A stretch of 64,000 nucleotides of DNA from Bacteroidales bacterium. GTDB lineage: Bacteria; Bacteroidota; Bacteroidia; Bacteroidales; UBA932. Positions 50,502 through 59,328 of this stretch are shown here, one piece after another (within the stretch, counting starts at the first letter, position 1; every line of letters begins with the position of its first letter). The notes under the pieces were generated by a model. It saw only the letters and a program-made list of their open reading frames with translations, was not told where the DNA came from and did not search any database. The stretch is from positions 124,001 to 188,000 of the forward strand of contig JAKSKN010000004.1 in the NCBI GenBank assembly GCA_024401695.1, in the 5' to 3' direction. The translations under genes were made by a program, and so were the position numbers.

Positions 50502-51107
50502 ATGGCCATAACAAAAAAGGATACAAGCAAGCTCAAGCATATAGACTCACCTCTCATCAAGGGCGCTGAACTGCCGGAGGACTCCTCGGTGCCGCTGGTG
50601 CTGTTTACGGCATCCAAGGGTACCGACTCCACCGAAATAGTGCTGCCCATGACGCAGGAGGCGTTTGCAAGGGCCACTGTCGGCGCAGGCACCACCCACC
50701 CCACGCTCAGTCATGGCATAGTTGGTGCGTCAAGGTTCAGGTTCGTGGTTTTGGTGGAGCAGAAGGAGAGTAAGACAAAGGATGGAGGCAAGGTCACTAT
50801 GCCGAAGGTGGTTGGGATACACTGCTACCCGATGGACAACTACCTCGATGCCAATTTCGAGGGAGAGCTTAACAGGAAGCTCTCAGAGGATGCGGCGGTA
50901 GTGTACGTGCACGAGGATACCGGAGAGCTCGACCTGGTGGCTTACCCGGCGACTCTGAAGTCCGGCATGAGGGCGTTTGTGACAGAGCTTGAGAAGCTCA
51001 CCTCCATAGATTCGTCAACCACTGTCAAATCCGGAGGCATAACGTATACCGTGTCTGGTATATCCGACAACGAGATTACTTTCAGATGCAGGAAAGACCG
51101 GGTGTAA
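50502..51107 (+). CDS. Unknown, possibly abundant structural protein
   Basis: A 201-aa soluble, beta-rich product alone between a strong promoter and a strong terminator, an arrangement seen for abundant proteins. No motif recognised; a tail or decoration protein is possible. Confidence 0.4.
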   Translation: MAITKKDTSKLKHIDSPLIKGAELPEDSSVPLVLFTASKGTDSTEIVLPMTQEAFARATVGAGTTHPTLSHGIVGASRFRFVVLVEQKESKTKDGGKVTMPKVVGIHCYPMDNYLDANFEGELNRKLSEDAAVVYVHEDTGELDLVAYPATLKSGMRAFVTELEKLTSIDSSTTVKSGGITYTVSGISDNEITFRCRKDRV

Positions 51108-51137
51108 TAGCCGGTAAATACGTGTTATATATAGGTG

Positions 51138-51176
51138 AAGGCCCCGCACTTATGGTTAGTGCGGGGCCTTCTGTAT
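51138..51176 (+). terminator. Strong hairpin terminator
   Basis: AAGGCCCCGCACT pairs with AGTGCGGGGCCTT over 13 bp (51138-51170). The T tract is weak (CTGT). Confidence 0.7.
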
Positions 51177-51195
51177 CGTATACTAAGAAGCCAGA

Positions 51196-52128
51196 ATGAA
51201 GGTAATCAATAAAAAGGTAACAGTCATGGTGGACATACAGGATGCGTCCACCGGCGGGATATGCCTGCCCCACCAGGCATTCCCGATAGCATGCGGAAAC
51301 ACAATGGACATCCTGGCACGGGTGCTGATTTATAGTCTCGTGTCAGGGACCGAATTAGGGTTGTTCAACTCTAAGGCGGTCTGGGGGTCGCTAAGCGGCT
51401 GGCACAAGATGAAAGACATCAGGGCCGGCAGCGTGACACCTGGTACGGTGGCCGGTAACGGTTCCGGCAGGTCGTACCCTGCCGGGCTGACCAGCGTACC
51501 GATGTACGACCTGAACTCCGGGATGTACCGCATGAGCGGCTACGACCGCAGGTACGACGCCACGTTCTCCAACGTACCGTTGGTGAAACTGGCGCTGTCT
51601 GCCGACAATGCCAGGGACGCCGGTAGGGGTGTCGTCACGGCTTGGGAGGCAGTTATACCCAAGTTGTACGTCATACCGAAGAACGGTGGCGGCACAGTCC
51701 CCAAGATTGTACCCGGCCGTGGCTGGGTCGATATGGTGGAGGCGCCTGTGCCGTTGCTGCTGTCTCCGTGGCGCAAGGCCATAGGAGACCGTCTGGGCGT
51801 CGATGACGACTACGACGAGTTCCGTATAGAGTCTGCGTATTCGCTGCTTATGCTAGAGGTGATGGATATGGCTGCCGACAACACAATATACATATCCCAT
51901 CCCAACAACATAGTGCCAGCGCTGCCGCAGAACGTGGATCCCAACACGTTCATAGACGCCGCTACGTACAACACCCTTGTCAACAACGGCAGGTCGCTGC
52001 GCGTGAGATGCAGCATGTCAATGGACGACAAGGATCCGTTCTACGCATTTGACAGGGCCAACCGAGACAAGCTGGTAACACTGCTTGAGGCTGGCACCAT
52101 CAAGGCATCGTCAGGGTTGACTATATAG
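51196..52128 (+). CDS. Unknown protein, possible virion component
   Basis: A 310-aa beta-rich product (GGICLPHQAFPIACGN, GYDRRYDATFSNVPLVKLAL). No recognised family. It is transcribed as a single gene between two strong terminators. A virion role is suggested only by composition. Confidence 0.4.
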   Translation: MKVINKKVTVMVDIQDASTGGICLPHQAFPIACGNTMDILARVLIYSLVSGTELGLFNSKAVWGSLSGWHKMKDIRAGSVTPGTVAGNGSGRSYPAGLTSVPMYDLNSGMYRMSGYDRRYDATFSNVPLVKLALSADNARDAGRGVVTAWEAVIPKLYVIPKNGGGTVPKIVPGRGWVDMVEAPVPLLLSPWRKAIGDRLGVDDDYDEFRIESAYSLLMLEVMDMAADNTIYISHPNNIVPALPQNVDPNTFIDAATYNTLVNNGRSLRVRCSMSMDDKDPFYAFDRANRDKLVTLLEAGTIKASSGLTI

Positions 52129-52133
52129 ACACT

Positions 52134-52186
52134 CCAAGGCTGGCCTCCCGGACTTTTGTCCGGGAGGCTGTCTGCCTTGATTTTTA
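52134..52186 (+). terminator. Rho-independent terminator, two-tier stem
   Basis: GCCTCCCGGAC pairs with GTCCGGGAGGC (52143-52168). An outer CAAGGC/GCCTTG stem continues, then TTTTT. Confidence 0.85.
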
Positions 52187-52211
52187 TGTGCCATAAGGAT
52201 ATAATAAATCC

Positions 52212-53318
52212 ATGCGAGATATGTATGAAGGTGCAGATCCTCCAAAGGACTCTGACGGAAAGGCCATAGAACTGTTCGACTGGGAGGACTTCGGTGCCCA
52301 CAGGTCTATGATATTCAAAGACGCCAAGGACGCCCTGGAGTCGCAATTCCCGAAGGAGTACAACGGGAAGCGTATGGAAATAAGCGACCTGCACTATGAC
52401 GATCCTGAAAGCTACGATATACACACCCAGAAGACCGCCCTGCACAACGAGGGATTCATAGGACGCAGGCTTAGGGGAACGGTTAGGCTGACCGACGTCA
52501 ACACAGGAGAGGTGCTTGACGAGAAGAAGCTCACTTTCATGAAGCTTCCATACCTTACCAACCGCGGCACGTTTATCAAGGACGGCAACGAGTGGGGTTC
52601 TATAGCGCAGACCAGGCTGTTGCCGGGTGCGTATGCCAGGCGGCAGAGCAACGGCGACCTGGAAATGCAGTTCAACGTAAGACCCGGTACAGGCGGTACG
52701 TTCAGGGTGAACTTCAACCCGGAGTCTGCCCAGTACAAGATGAATATAGGAGGATCGGAACTTCACCTGTATTCCCTCATGAAGGATATAGGTGTGTCCG
52801 ACGACGACATGCGCGGCATGTGGGGAGACGAGGTGTTCCAGGTGAACGCCGATGAATACGATTCAAGGGTGTTCGAGAAGGCGTACAACAAAATCGTGCC
52901 GGAGTGGGACCGCGACAAGAATCCGGGGCGCACTAGGGAGGAGAAGGTGCAGCTTATAAAGAACGCATTGGACAGGTCCCAGATGGCCACCAAGGTTGCC
53001 AAAAAGACCCTGCCCACTCTGTTCGATGCCGAGAAGAGGGCGTCGTGGTCGAAGGCCGGCGAGACCCTTGAGAAGCTGGCCAGCATGACCAGGGCGGATA
53101 TAGAGGATGTGGCGGAATTCATAAACGTCACGGCCGGGATGAACATAGACCTGAGCGCAAGCAAGGCCGCGCTTATAGAGCAGGTGAGAAACGCCGTCAC
53201 CACCGGCAATCCGGCTGGAGGAACCCCCGATACGGGCAAGCCGGGCGTGGCCGCCGTCAGGCAGCACCACATGAAGCGCGTGCTTGATCACATAAACAGC
53301 AAGATACCTTTGTTATGA
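52212..53318 (+). CDS. RNA polymerase beta subunit, N-terminal fragment
   Basis: The 368-aa product matches the start of bacterial/phage beta. KLPYLTNRGTFIKDGNEW followed by IAQTRLLPGAYARR corresponds to the conserved segment P-x-MT-x-x-GTFIINGxERV-x-x-Q-x-x-RSPG. The following FRVNFNPESAQYKM..LHLYSLMKDIGVSDD resembles the protrusion/lobe region. The chain ends before the fork; the next gene continues there with a 4-nt overlap (TTATGA), so beta is cleanly split in two. It contains one KxAS motif (EKLASMTR). Splitting of beta is known in phiKZ-type phages. Confidence 0.8.
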   Translation: MRDMYEGADPPKDSDGKAIELFDWEDFGAHRSMIFKDAKDALESQFPKEYNGKRMEISDLHYDDPESYDIHTQKTALHNEGFIGRRLRGTVRLTDVNTGEVLDEKKLTFMKLPYLTNRGTFIKDGNEWGSIAQTRLLPGAYARRQSNGDLEMQFNVRPGTGGTFRVNFNPESAQYKMNIGGSELHLYSLMKDIGVSDDDMRGMWGDEVFQVNADEYDSRVFEKAYNKIVPEWDRDKNPGRTREEKVQLIKNALDRSQMATKVAKKTLPTLFDAEKRASWSKAGETLEKLASMTRADIEDVAEFINVTAGMNIDLSASKAALIEQVRNAVTTGNPAGGTPDTGKPGVAAVRQHHMKRVLDHINSKIPLL

Positions 53319-54526
53319 GCAGCAATATAGACATAGACGAACTCGAGGCCGCAATCGGCATGGTCGAGCCAGTGGAGAAGGAGGCGTCCAGCCTGCCGCA
53401 AGTCAGGTCCAGGCATACGGCTCCCGCTTTCGAGCTGGACGACGATGGCGAGGAGTACATGGGAATAGGCGTTGACGGCGTACTTGCCTCCACGGAGAAG
53501 CTTCTGGCCATCAACAGGGGATTGGCTGAGCCAGACGAACGAGACAGCCTGAAGTTCCAGAAGGTGATGCGCACGCACGGCATGCTGCGCGAAGGCATCA
53601 AGATGGACGCCGGCAAGATAGCCAGGACAGCCATGTACAGGGCCGCCAAGACAGGCAACCTGGACGGCATGGGTCCGGGTGTGTTCGACGGATACGTTAC
53701 GCGCATGCTGGTGGGCAACCAGCTGACCAGCCCGCTGGAGGAGATCAATCCCATGCAGCTGACGGAGAACGCCAGGCGAATAACCAAGATGGGTATAGGA
53801 GGCCTGAGGAGCTCCCAGAGTATCACCGAGGACGCACAGGCCGTTCACCCTTCGCAGTTCGGGTTCATAGACGTGGTCGCCGGCCCAGAATGCCTGGTTG
53901 ATAATTGCATCGTACATACAAGCATATTTACTGATAAGGGTTTCATACGAATCAGTGAGCTTACAGACGAGCATAAAATACTGTGCCGCAACGATGACGG
54001 CTCTGTGTATTTCTCGTATCCAGAGCGCGTTGTGCATGAGGAATACAACGGGCCTGTAATATGCTACCAGGACAGCATAAACAATCCGCAATGCTATCCA
54101 ATGTTCGCAGTCACTCCGACGCATCGCGTTGTGGTGGTGGATAGAGAAACCGGAAAGACATCATTTATAAAAGCACAGGACCTGCATAATCAGGATATTG
54201 AACACGAATACGGCGGAGTATACATACCGACACTGACCGGTTACAGCAAATACGTGCGCTTCGACGACGTGAAAGTCAGGGAGCACACCGGGTTGGTTCA
54301 CTGCTGCACTGTGCCTGGAGGCATGTTCTGTATATCGGTGGACGGCTCAGTGCCGTTTTGGACGGGTAACAGCGAGAAGGCCGGTATCGACGTGCGAGCC
54401 GCATGGGGAACCAAGCTCGGCAGCAACGGACGCATATACCAGAAGATGCTAAACAGGCGCACTGGACGCATGCAGTGGGTGTCGTCAGACGACCTGGATG
54501 GTATGGTAATGAAGATACCGGATTGA
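53315..54526 (+). CDS. RNA polymerase beta subunit, fork fragment with intein
   Basis: The extein part holds the beta fork region: SPLEEINPMQLTENARRIT (matching NPLSELTHKRRxS), GIGGLRSSQSI, VHPSQFGFIDVVAGPE (matching VHPTHYGRxCPIETPE), then SEKAGIDVRAAW after the intein. The intein (residues 193-352) separates PE from S. The C-terminal part of beta with the catalytic lysines is not in this window; this gene stops about 50 residues after the intein. Together with the upstream gene and the beta' gene at 7643 it indicates a phage RNA polymerase split over at least four genes. Confidence 0.85.
   Translation: MSSNIDIDELEAAIGMVEPVEKEASSLPQVRSRHTAPAFELDDDGEEYMGIGVDGVLASTEKLLAINRGLAEPDERDSLKFQKVMRTHGMLREGIKMDAGKIARTAMYRAAKTGNLDGMGPGVFDGYVTRMLVGNQLTSPLEEINPMQLTENARRITKMGIGGLRSSQSITEDAQAVHPSQFGFIDVVAGPECLVDNCIVHTSIFTDKGFIRISELTDEHKILCRNDDGSVYFSYPERVVHEEYNGPVICYQDSINNPQCYPMFAVTPTHRVVVVDRETGKTSFIKAQDLHNQDIEHEYGGVYIPTLTGYSKYVRFDDVKVREHTGLVHCCTVPGGMFCISVDGSVPFWTGNSEKAGIDVRAAWGTKLGSNGRIYQKMLNRRTGRMQWVSSDDLDGMVMKIPD
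53891..54370 (+). other. Mini-intein in RNA polymerase beta
   Basis: 160 residues encoded inside the beta fragment. It starts at Cys (CLVDNCIVHTS..TDKGFIRISEL, block A), has block B with VTPTHRVVVVD (TxxH), block F GLVHCCTVPGGMFCISV and ends SVPFWTGN followed by Ser as the +1 residue. It is too short for a homing endonuclease domain. The penultimate residue is Gly, not the usual His. Insertion is within the ETPE-type motif of beta. Confidence 0.85.
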
Positions 54527-54558
54527 CAATGCCGCAGGACTCGTGTACACTTAAACCT
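54523..54558 (+). promoter_or_regulatory. Sigma70-type promoter
   Basis: Perfect TTGACA overlapping the stop of the beta gene, 17-nt spacer, TACACT (54546-54551). ATG at 54586 after about 28 nt of leader without a Shine-Dalgarno sequence. Confidence 0.75.
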
Positions 54559-54585
54559 GTTATAACCCTAACGCAATAATATATT

Positions 54586-54810
54586 ATGGCAAATCAACCT
54601 ACAGAAACTGAAATCATAAAGGCCGCAACCGCAGGGTTCGCCCAGTCCCTCATCAATCATGGTATTGACGAGCAGACGGCTGCAGCCGCCACGCTTGCCT
54701 ACGCACATCCCGAGAACGGCTTGCTCGTGAAGAGGGCCGCCAATCTCGAGAATATGCAGAAGGGCGTGAACAACATCATCAACGCTCTCAGGGCTCGGGC
54801 TTCACACTAA
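54586..54810 (+). CDS. Small helical protein
   Basis: A 74-aa alanine-rich helical product, perhaps two helices. No family recognised. It has its own promoter and is followed by a 13-bp hairpin terminator. Confidence 0.55.
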   Translation: MANQPTETEIIKAATAGFAQSLINHGIDEQTAAAATLAYAHPENGLLVKRAANLENMQKGVNNIINALRARASH

Positions 54811-54834
54811 CCCTGGTGCGGCTCATAACAAACC

Positions 54835-54875
54835 AGCTCATACTCCTCGGACGACAAGGAGTATGAGCTTTATAC
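54835..54875 (+). terminator. Hairpin terminator
   Basis: AGCTCATACTCCT pairs with AGGAGTATGAGCT over 13 bp with a 9-nt loop, then TTTAT. Confidence 0.7.
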
Positions 54876-54881
54876 AATATA

Positions 54882-55559
54882 GTGAAAAACGATAAAACCA
54901 CAGGAGTGATGACAGACCTCGAATGGGTCACTATGACGTGGCCTGAGAGGTTGAAGAGGCTTATGCAGGAAAACTCCCTGTCAACCACGGCGGAGCTGTC
55001 TGTATACCTCGGAACAAGGAAGTCGTCACTGACAAAGATAATGAGCGGCGAGCGTGGTCCAGGCAAGGCGCTGGCCGCCCGCATCAAGGACATGTGCCTG
55101 TATGAGGAGAAGACAGACAGGAACAGCGCAATATCCGCCTTCTCGTCGTTCTCGACAGACAACACGCTGACCATGCTTGCTCCGTACATAGCGTCATGCA
55201 GCACATCTGCCAAGATGGCGTTCATGTCGATGATGTGCTGCAAGATAGTGCATGTCATCAAGGAGCTGTACGATATACCGGTGACCACTACAGTCACCAC
55301 GTCGTTTGCAACGCAACCTGTGTCGGCCGCAATAAAGCTGATGTACCCGGAGGACCAGTCTTTCTACGGACTTATAGTTGTGGAGTACGCAGAGTCTGAC
55401 GAGACGAAGATAGTGCTGAGAATGCAGTTGATGTCTGGAGGAAAGAGGGACAGCGCTGTAGCGTACCTTTTGAACGACAGGGCGGTAGTCAGCCTGATAT
55501 GCACCCTGAAGTCGTATTTTGAAGCAAAGTACAAGCTTAAGATTAAAAACCCATTGTAA
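54882..55559 (+). CDS. Helix-turn-helix protein, possible regulator
   Basis: The product is 225 aa from GTG 54882, or 216 aa from ATG 54909. Residues about 20-70 look like an XRE/Cro-type helix-turn-helix: WPERLKRLMQENSLSTTAELSVYLG..KSSLTKIMSGERGP. The rest is an alpha/beta domain with TTTVTTSFATQPVSAAI. It may repress or time a late operon, given its place ahead of the portal gene. The start is ambiguous; ATG 54909 has a close AGGAG. Confidence 0.55.
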   Translation: MKNDKTTGVMTDLEWVTMTWPERLKRLMQENSLSTTAELSVYLGTRKSSLTKIMSGERGPGKALAARIKDMCLYEEKTDRNSAISAFSSFSTDNTLTMLAPYIASCSTSAKMAFMSMMCCKIVHVIKELYDIPVTTTVTTSFATQPVSAAIKLMYPEDQSFYGLIVVEYAESDETKIVLRMQLMSGGKRDSAVAYLLNDRAVVSLICTLKSYFEAKYKLKIKNPL

Positions 55560-55565
55560 CAAACC

Positions 55566-56168
55566 ATGAGCAATAACAATAACACGGAAGAGGTCAGCCA
55601 TGAGCTTGGCTCGGAAAGGGCCAGGAGGTATATGGAAAGGCAGAGGGCCGCTGCGAGTTTCTTGAGCGGCAACAGCGGCGACGGCGACAGCCAGTCGCCA
55701 GTCGACGACGACGATATGGGCATAAATGCGTTCAACAGCAACGACATGAATGCCGCGGCAGGACTTCCGGCCGTTACGGCGATAGAGGAGCCTGTCGCTA
55801 ACGAGGTGCCAAAGCCGGCAGCGCAGCCGGTTTCAGGCGACAGCATCATCAGGATAAAGGACATGAAGGCGCCGGTATCCCTGTCGTGCTCGTTTACCGG
55901 GAAGCAGGGCAGGCAGAAGAAGTTCTCTATAAGGCTGAACGCAATAAGCGTCGACGTAAGCGACAACGGGATATCGCTTATGCTGAACGACACCGTCACG
56001 GTGGAGCCCCCGATAACGGAGCAGATGAGGCTTACATACAAGGGAAAGCCGTACGGGGTGGTGTTTACAGGAGGAATACACAGGTTCGGCCCGTTCGTGA
56101 ATATGTACTTCACCAGGATATTGAACGACGTCGAAGAGGAACCCGGTACAGAGGAAAATAAATCTTAA
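55566..56168 (+). CDS. Unknown protein
   Basis: A 200-aa product. The first 85 residues are polar and likely disordered; the rest is a beta-rich domain (DSIIRIKDMKAPVSLSCSF..GPFVNMYF). No family recognised. Followed closely by a short gene and the portal. Confidence 0.45.
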   Translation: MSNNNNTEEVSHELGSERARRYMERQRAAASFLSGNSGDGDSQSPVDDDDMGINAFNSNDMNAAAGLPAVTAIEEPVANEVPKPAAQPVSGDSIIRIKDMKAPVSLSCSFTGKQGRQKKFSIRLNAISVDVSDNGISLMLNDTVTVEPPITEQMRLTYKGKPYGVVFTGGIHRFGPFVNMYFTRILNDVEEEPGTEENKS

Positions 56169-56171
56169 ACT

Positions 56172-56345
56172 ATGGAAAAACAAGGAGTTGTAAAAGAGGG
56201 CCGCACTCCCTCGGAGTTGTCTGGCAAGAAGTCTGTGATGGTCAAGAACGGACACGCACTGGCCCACGGAGAAAAGGATACGATATCAAAGGCAGAACAA
56301 CGGCTTGAACAAACGATGGAGCCGTTGTATAATAACGGCGGTTAA
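56172..56345 (+). CDS. Short basic protein
   Basis: 57 residues, from ATG 56172 to TAA 56345, charged and likely disordered (KEGRTPSELSGKKSV). It fills the gap between two genes and lies 5 nt before the portal gene. Confidence 0.5.
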   Translation: MEKQGVVKEGRTPSELSGKKSVMVKNGHALAHGEKDTISKAEQRLEQTMEPLYNNGG

Positions 56346-56350
56346 TACAA

Positions 56351-58189
56351 ATGAGCGGTGAATCCACACTGAATGCACCATTGTTCTACGGGAAACGGTT
56401 CAACGATCCGTTTGTCCTGAATTCCAACCTGTATATTCCCAACGACTTCTATACGGCGTTGGACTTCGCACTGTACCTTGCGATCAAGAACCCGATATAC
56501 ACGCAGGCGGCCAGGAGGACCGTCGCGCACTTTATAACGGACATAGGTTTCGTTGGCAAGACCGGTTCCGAGCAGGAGCAGAAGGATTTGAAGGGCTTCC
56601 TTGTAGACGAGCTCGGCCTGCTCGAGGCCTGCCTGCAGGGAGGTATGGAGGAGCGCATATACGGAAACGGCTTCTGCAGGATCCATTTCCCGTTCAACAG
56701 GTACCTTATAGATCGCAGGAACGGTTACAGGCTCATCTCGGTTGACGCGTTCAACCCTGACGAGATGACCTACAACTACAAGAACCTTACATACAGGGTG
56801 CCTGATCCAATGACAGCCCACCTGCCGGCTGAGCAACGCAAGTTCGTGGACCTAGAGTTCATGGACCGCGCGTTCCACGACACGTCCGGCATAAGGCTCA
56901 CGTTCATCAAGCCGCAGCAGATGATGCTGCAGATGAACTACATATCCGGCGAGACAGAATACATCTACAAGTTCGACGAGTTCTTCAGGGCGGACATAGA
57001 GGCCGGACGCAAGATATACCAGGTGAACAGCACGCCGCTGGACATGCTGGAGGCCATAAGCAAGGGAGAGGACTTCAAGTTCAAGGCGGATACGATATTC
57101 CACTTCAAGAACCCGTTCATATCGGGCGTGTCCAACAACGGATGGGGCATTCCGGACATACTGCTCAACTACAACGCCATACACCAGATGCAGGTGCTGC
57201 ACTGCATCAACGAGGCCGTGGGTCTCGACTATATACTTCCATACAGGCTGCTGTCGCCGACACCGCAGAGCGCACAGGGAGGTGCAGACGCCGCAACGTC
57301 CATGAACCTCGGTCCGTGGATGCAGGCAATGCACCAGCTTATAAAGAAGCAGAGGCAGGATCCGACATCCATCCACGCCGTACCGTTCCCTGTGAACTAC
57401 CAGGAGCTGGGCGGCAACGGAAAGGCACTGGCTCCTGTGGACCTGCTCAAGGACCAGACGGACACCGTGCTCGACAGCGCCGGCTTCCCGGCCGAGCTGT
57501 GGCACTCGTCCCTCACCGTGCAGCAGATACCGACTGCGCTACGCCTGTTCGAGAGTACATGGGTGCACCTGCACAGGCGCCTGAACAATTTCGTCAAGTG
57601 GGTGTCCAAGAACGTGCTCGACTATATGGAGCGCGAGCAGCAGGGTGTCAAGCTACTGCTTCCGTCGATAGCCGACGACCTTGAGCAGAAGCACATATAC
57701 CTTCAGATGGCCGCCGGAGGAGAGATCTCCAGGAAGACGGCGTACAAGGCGTTCAACATCGAGGAGCCTGTCGAGGAAGCCTCGAGGCGCGCCAAGGAGG
57801 ACATGGAGATCGAGAAGGAGAAGCAGAAGGCCCAGGAGGAGTTCGAGCGCGAGATGACCCTGGGTTCTGCAAACCAGGTCGTGGACGCTATGGTTCAGGC
57901 GCAGGGCGGGTCCGGCGGACCTCCTCCAGGTCCTCCTCCAGGAGGCGGTGGCCCCGGCATGCCTCCTCCGCAGAACGGCGGTGCCGTCACCCCTCTGGAC
58001 ATAGAGCAGCAGGGAGCGGAGCAGGCCCAGCAGATGCTGCAGATACAGGATACTGGAGAGAGGCGCAAGGCCCTCATGCAGATTAAGGCCAGTAACCCCA
58101 CGCTGTACGCAGTGGTGCAGCGCAAGATGGAGGACATGCGCCAGGAAGGCGCCAGCCAGGGTAGGAAGATGGCCGGTCAACCACAATAG
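56351..58189 (+). CDS. Portal protein
   Basis: The 612-aa product fits a phage portal: an N-terminal mixed region (LYIPNDFYTALDFALYLAIKNPIY), a central part with the long helix and clip-like region (VDLLKDQTDTVLDSAGFPAELWHSS..QQIPTALRLFESTW), and a Gly/Pro-rich, Gln-rich C-terminal tail after residue about 515 (GGPPPGPPPGG). DTVLDSAGFPAELW resembles the portal motif preceding the tunnel loop. The portal forms the dodecameric vertex ring through which the terminase packages DNA. Confidence 0.8.
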   Translation: MSGESTLNAPLFYGKRFNDPFVLNSNLYIPNDFYTALDFALYLAIKNPIYTQAARRTVAHFITDIGFVGKTGSEQEQKDLKGFLVDELGLLEACLQGGMEERIYGNGFCRIHFPFNRYLIDRRNGYRLISVDAFNPDEMTYNYKNLTYRVPDPMTAHLPAEQRKFVDLEFMDRAFHDTSGIRLTFIKPQQMMLQMNYISGETEYIYKFDEFFRADIEAGRKIYQVNSTPLDMLEAISKGEDFKFKADTIFHFKNPFISGVSNNGWGIPDILLNYNAIHQMQVLHCINEAVGLDYILPYRLLSPTPQSAQGGADAATSMNLGPWMQAMHQLIKKQRQDPTSIHAVPFPVNYQELGGNGKALAPVDLLKDQTDTVLDSAGFPAELWHSSLTVQQIPTALRLFESTWVHLHRRLNNFVKWVSKNVLDYMEREQQGVKLLLPSIADDLEQKHIYLQMAAGGEISRKTAYKAFNIEEPVEEASRRAKEDMEIEKEKQKAQEEFEREMTLGSANQVVDAMVQAQGGSGGPPPGPPPGGGGPGMPPPQNGGAVTPLDIEQQGAEQAQQMLQIQDTGERRKALMQIKASNPTLYAVVQRKMEDMRQEGASQGRKMAGQPQ

Positions 58190-58197
58190 CAACAGAC

Positions 58198-58524
58198 ATG
58201 AAATTCGTACCGTTCAGTGAATTCGCAAAGTTTGCGTCGTCATACGAGACCTACGACTACAAGGGCTCGTCGAGCCGCAACTATATACCTCCGAAGGCCA
58301 ACATAAAGGTTGTACCGGGCTCTGGGTCCGGGTCCGACGACAGCAAGGTGGTGAAGATAACTCCCAGGCACAATCCAGATATGCCAAAGAACTGTGCCAA
58401 CAAGGCGGAATACAACGACGACGCCACATGGGGAGTCGACCACTCTCACGCGCGTGGGACTGTCAGCGGTACCGGCTTCGGCAAGAGGTACTGGCAGGAG
58501 CCAAGGAACGGATACGGAATATAA
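58198..58524 (+). CDS. Unknown small virion-type protein
   Basis: A 108-aa basic, glycine/serine-rich product that starts with a KxAS motif (FAKFASSYET). No recognised domain. It lies between the portal gene and glycine-rich proteins. Confidence 0.45.
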   Translation: MKFVPFSEFAKFASSYETYDYKGSSSRNYIPPKANIKVVPGSGSGSDDSKVVKITPRHNPDMPKNCANKAEYNDDATWGVDHSHARGTVSGTGFGKRYWQEPRNGYGI

Positions 58525-58530
58525 ACGATT

Positions 58531-59316
58531 ATGGGAAAGTTTTGGTACGATAGATACGAACCGGCACACGACGGCCTTCCGGCTACCCTTACGAGGGAGT
58601 ACAACGACGGGTCGGCGTCTGAGGTGATGTCTGGGGACGAGGCGCTTGCCAACGCAGAGAACGCCGACGGAGACAAGTTCAGGGCCGAGCATCCAGGGCT
58701 GGCCATCAGGGCCAAGGCGTACGCTCCTGGAGACTATAGGAACGGCACCATGTACGGCCTGGGCAAGGGGTTCAGGCGCATAATAGACTCTCCAGAGAAG
58801 ACATGGGTTGGAAAGGCCATTGGCGACAACCCGTTCCAGGCCGCCGCTGTTATGGGCGGTACCGGCCTGGTTGGAGGCATGCTTGCCAATTTCCTTCTCA
58901 AGAGGCTTGGCTTGGCAGACAACCCGAAGATGCACCTTATAGGAGGACTCGGAGGATTGCTGGCAGGCGCATACACCGGATACCAGAGGGGGCAGCTGAA
59001 CAAGACGGCAGGCATTACCAAGTCCGCCGCCATGTACCGCGACCCCAGGAATTTCATACTTGAGAAGCTTCAGGCCGCAAACGACCTTACCTCTACCGAG
59101 AAGGCCCAGCTGGCGGCGTCTGTAAGGGCGATGAGTCCACGTTCAGCGGATATTCTTGCCAAGTCCGTGAGGGCGGCAATGGGCTTCGGCGTAGGTGCAA
59201 TTATAGCCAAGTTCCTCGGCCTCAACACGCGGGGAACGGTGCTTGGAGGATTGACCAGCCTGTTCGGCGCGAGGGCGTTGAATGTGCTGTCGTCAGGGTT
59301 TGGAAGAATGTTTTAA
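58531..59316 (+). CDS. Glycine-zipper protein, virion-type
   Basis: The 261-aa product has a soluble N-terminal half, then hydrophobic Gly/Ala helices (AAAVMGGTGLVGGMLANFLL, HLIGGLGGLLAGAYTGY, and near residue 220 GFGVGAIIAKFLGL). Motifs K-T-A-G and K-S-A-A occur between helices. It could be an internal virion protein that inserts into the host membrane during DNA entry (inference). Confidence 0.45.
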   Translation: MGKFWYDRYEPAHDGLPATLTREYNDGSASEVMSGDEALANAENADGDKFRAEHPGLAIRAKAYAPGDYRNGTMYGLGKGFRRIIDSPEKTWVGKAIGDNPFQAAAVMGGTGLVGGMLANFLLKRLGLADNPKMHLIGGLGGLLAGAYTGYQRGQLNKTAGITKSAAMYRDPRNFILEKLQAANDLTSTEKAQLAASVRAMSPRSADILAKSVRAAMGFGVGAIIAKFLGLNTRGTVLGGLTSLFGARALNVLSSGFGRMF

Positions 59317-59328
59317 CAAGGTTTACTT

